NCBI RefSeq assembly: GCF_007747445.1
Contig: NZ_CP036425.1
Span: forward strand, 806,001 to 870,000
DNA: 64,000 bases
Direction: 5' to 3'
DNA from: Poriferisphaera corsica
GTDB taxonomy: Bacteria > Planctomycetota > Phycisphaerae > Phycisphaerales > Phycisphaeraceae
The notes under the pieces were generated by a model. The model did not search any database and was not told the DNA's origin. It saw only the letters and a program-made list of their open reading frames with translations. The first letter of the stretch is position 1. The number at the start of each line of letters is the position of its first letter. Of the stretch, positions 62,716 to 64,000 are shown piece after piece. A program made the translations under genes and the position numbers.

Positions 62716-63825
62716 ATGAAAAAGATTCATCAACAATTCATTTGTTTCGCAGTGTTTAGCCTCTTTATATTGGCGACACTTCAGCAAGTCAGTGCTGTGC
62801 AGATTATGGATATCGCTAGGCCCAAAGGTGCTGAAACCAGTTCCCTAACCGCTTACGGCTTGGTTGTTGGTTTGAATGGAACTGGAGATGGCGGAAAGTT
62901 TGATGCGACTAATCGTGCATTAGCACAAACAATCGCCCATCTAACAGATGAAACAGTGACCGCCTCTGAAATGTCATCGTCAAAGAACGTTGCGCTGGTC
63001 GCAATCTCAGCTGAAATACCTGCCTCCGGTGTTCGAGAAGGTGATCGTATCGAAGTCAAGGTGAGCGCCGTCGGATCAGCAAAAAGTCTCGAAGGTGGCC
63101 GCTTATTCCTCTCGCCAATGATCGGCCCATACCCTAATGCACCAATTTTTGCGATGGCAGAAGGTGCTGTTCAGATTAATGCAAACACGCCAACCAGCGG
63201 AGTGATTTATAGAGGGGCACAGCTGACTCGTGATGTGACTACACGCTTCCTCGATGAGTACGGCAACATTACTCTCGTACTTGATGAGCAGCACGCACAA
63301 CTCAATATTGCTGTGTTGCTCGCTGATCAAATCAATGCAGAACACAATCCAGATGATTTTTCTGGCGACCCAAGAAGAACAAGTCAAATTGCATGGGCTC
63401 AGGATGCAAAAAACGTCAAAGTCAACGTCCCACTCGAATACCGTCAGCATGTCGCACAGTTTTTAGCCAAGATCATGTCGACCTATATCCCCAAAGATTT
63501 TATGCGTGGACAGGCCGTTGTGTATATCAACATGAAAGAAGAAACAATCGCGGTTGATGGTGCTGTTGAGATATCACCGGTTGGTATTTCAAACAGTGGT
63601 TTGGAAATTTCAACGATCACACCAGCCCCAGTCGCCTCACCAATAAATCCAATTGTTGAAAGAAATCGATTCGTTGCAATGAATGCAAAGGAAGATGATA
63701 GCCCACAGCTGAATGATCTCATTGATACCTTTAACCAATTAAAGACGCCGATGAAAGATCGAATCAGCATTATCAAAGCCATGCATAAAAGTGGCAATAT
63801 CCACGCAAAACTCATTATCGAATAA
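62716..63825 (+). CDS. flgI: Flagellar P-ring protein FlgI
   Basis: 369 residues. Signal peptide ~1-28, then VQIMDIARPKGAETSSLTAYGLVVGLNGTGDGGKF, the FlgI start. SSKNVALVAISAEIPASGVREGDRIEVKVSAVGSAKSLEGGRLFLSPM, and the terminal DRISIIKAMHKSGNIHAKLIIE are diagnostic. Periplasmic P ring in the peptidoglycan layer. Starts 16 nt after flgH. It supports the presence of a peptidoglycan layer, together with ftsW and murG. Confidence 0.95.
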   Translation: MKKIHQQFICFAVFSLFILATLQQVSAVQIMDIARPKGAETSSLTAYGLVVGLNGTGDGGKFDATNRALAQTIAHLTDETVTASEMSSSKNVALVAISAEIPASGVREGDRIEVKVSAVGSAKSLEGGRLFLSPMIGPYPNAPIFAMAEGAVQINANTPTSGVIYRGAQLTRDVTTRFLDEYGNITLVLDEQHAQLNIAVLLADQINAEHNPDDFSGDPRRTSQIAWAQDAKNVKVNVPLEYRQHVAQFLAKIMSTYIPKDFMRGQAVVYINMKEETIAVDGAVEISPVGISNSGLEISTITPAPVASPINPIVERNRFVAMNAKEDDSPQLNDLIDTFNQLKTPMKDRISIIKAMHKSGNIHAKLIIE

Positions 63826-63829
63826 AACC

Positions 63830-64000
63830 ATGAATATCGAATCAATACAAAACTCGAATCTATCTTTGCCACCATCCATGATGGACACGCAAAGAGTATC
63901 TCATGAAAAATTTGATTCACTTGCCGCAGAAGCACGTGAAGCTTTGAATAAAAAGCCAAGTGAACTTGAAGCAAAAATTCGCGATGCTTCCGAGCAGCTT
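63830..64000 (+). CDS. Start of a FlgJ-like rod-binding protein (continues past the window)
   Basis: 57 codons visible, starting MNIESIQNSNLSLPP just 4 nt after flgI, so cotranscribed. The helical start (SHEKFDSLAAEAREALNKKPSELEAKIRDASEQL) and the position directly after flgI favour the FlgJ N-terminal rod-binding domain, without enough sequence to confirm. No peptidoglycan-hydrolase domain can be judged. Confidence 0.55.
   Translation, partial: MNIESIQNSNLSLPPSMMDTQRVSHEKFDSLAAEAREALNKKPSELEAKIRDASEQL

Overview
The window reads as chromosomal DNA of a planctomycete, most likely class Phycisphaerae. Supporting signs are three secreted proteins with C-terminal PEP-CTERM sorting signals, a pilin-like protein with the planctomycete-style N-terminus and a C-terminal FVDGH motif, a five-gene MoxR/DUF58/vWA operon, and a fused BlaR1-type sensor. 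The envelope is that of a diderm: an autotransporter with an outer-membrane barrel, an RND pump with its fusion protein, KdsA for Kdo, and FlgH/FlgI for the L and P rings. FtsW and MurG imply peptidoglycan synthesis. Placement at genus level is not possible from the sequence alone.

Layout. 1-4.3 kb: a partial secreted protein and a large autotransporter. 4.5-8.8 kb (minus): a BlaI repressor and a BlaR1-like metalloprotease fused to an alpha/beta hydrolase and tandem C-terminal repeats. 8.9-13.3 kb (minus): RND pump and membrane fusion protein. 13.5-17.5 kb: yeast-type cytosine deaminase, a hydrolase, two tandem deoC paralogues and kdsA. 17.7-26.9 kb: a glutamine-rich membrane protein, vWA, MoxR, DUF58 and BatA-like vWA operon. 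27-34.5 kb: Fur-family regulator, purM, a degenerate GGDEF sensor, a small coiled-coil protein, clpP and an SMR (Gdx-like) exporter. 34.5-39.7 kb: LD-carboxypeptidase, ftsW, murG and a pilin-like gene with two LacI-type operators. 40.5-44.2 kb: ispA and dxs. 44.7-48.9 kb: a small membrane protein, a MazG-like protein, copZ, copA and a GNAT enzyme. 49-58.4 kb: two PEP-CTERM paralogues, DUF1848, purE, another PEP-CTERM protein, an ABC ATPase and an M42-like peptidase. 58.5-64 kb: a sigma-54 promoter and flgF-flgG-flgA-flgH-flgI-(flgJ-like).

The most unusual content is between the genes. (1) The flgG-flgA leader (60.66-60.90 kb) is packed with GGA motifs in hairpin loops, including three exact CAGGATG boxes, one over the flgA start codon. 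It looks like a CsrB-type CsrA-binding RNA or CsrA-controlled leader. (2) A 15-bp element, CTAAY-N5-RTTAG, occurs at least 14 times, always at gene boundaries, often containing a stop codon, a Shine-Dalgarno sequence or a start codon. (3) A roughly 60-bp element ending in a 9-bp hairpin occurs six times, with compensatory stem changes. (4) A 36-bp repeat occurs three times around 44.2-45.2 kb. (5) The G/C strand bias of the + strand reverses near 25 kb and again inside ispA near 40.9 kb, and the orientation of family (3) reverses with it.

All functions are read from motifs and family resemblance; no database search was run.
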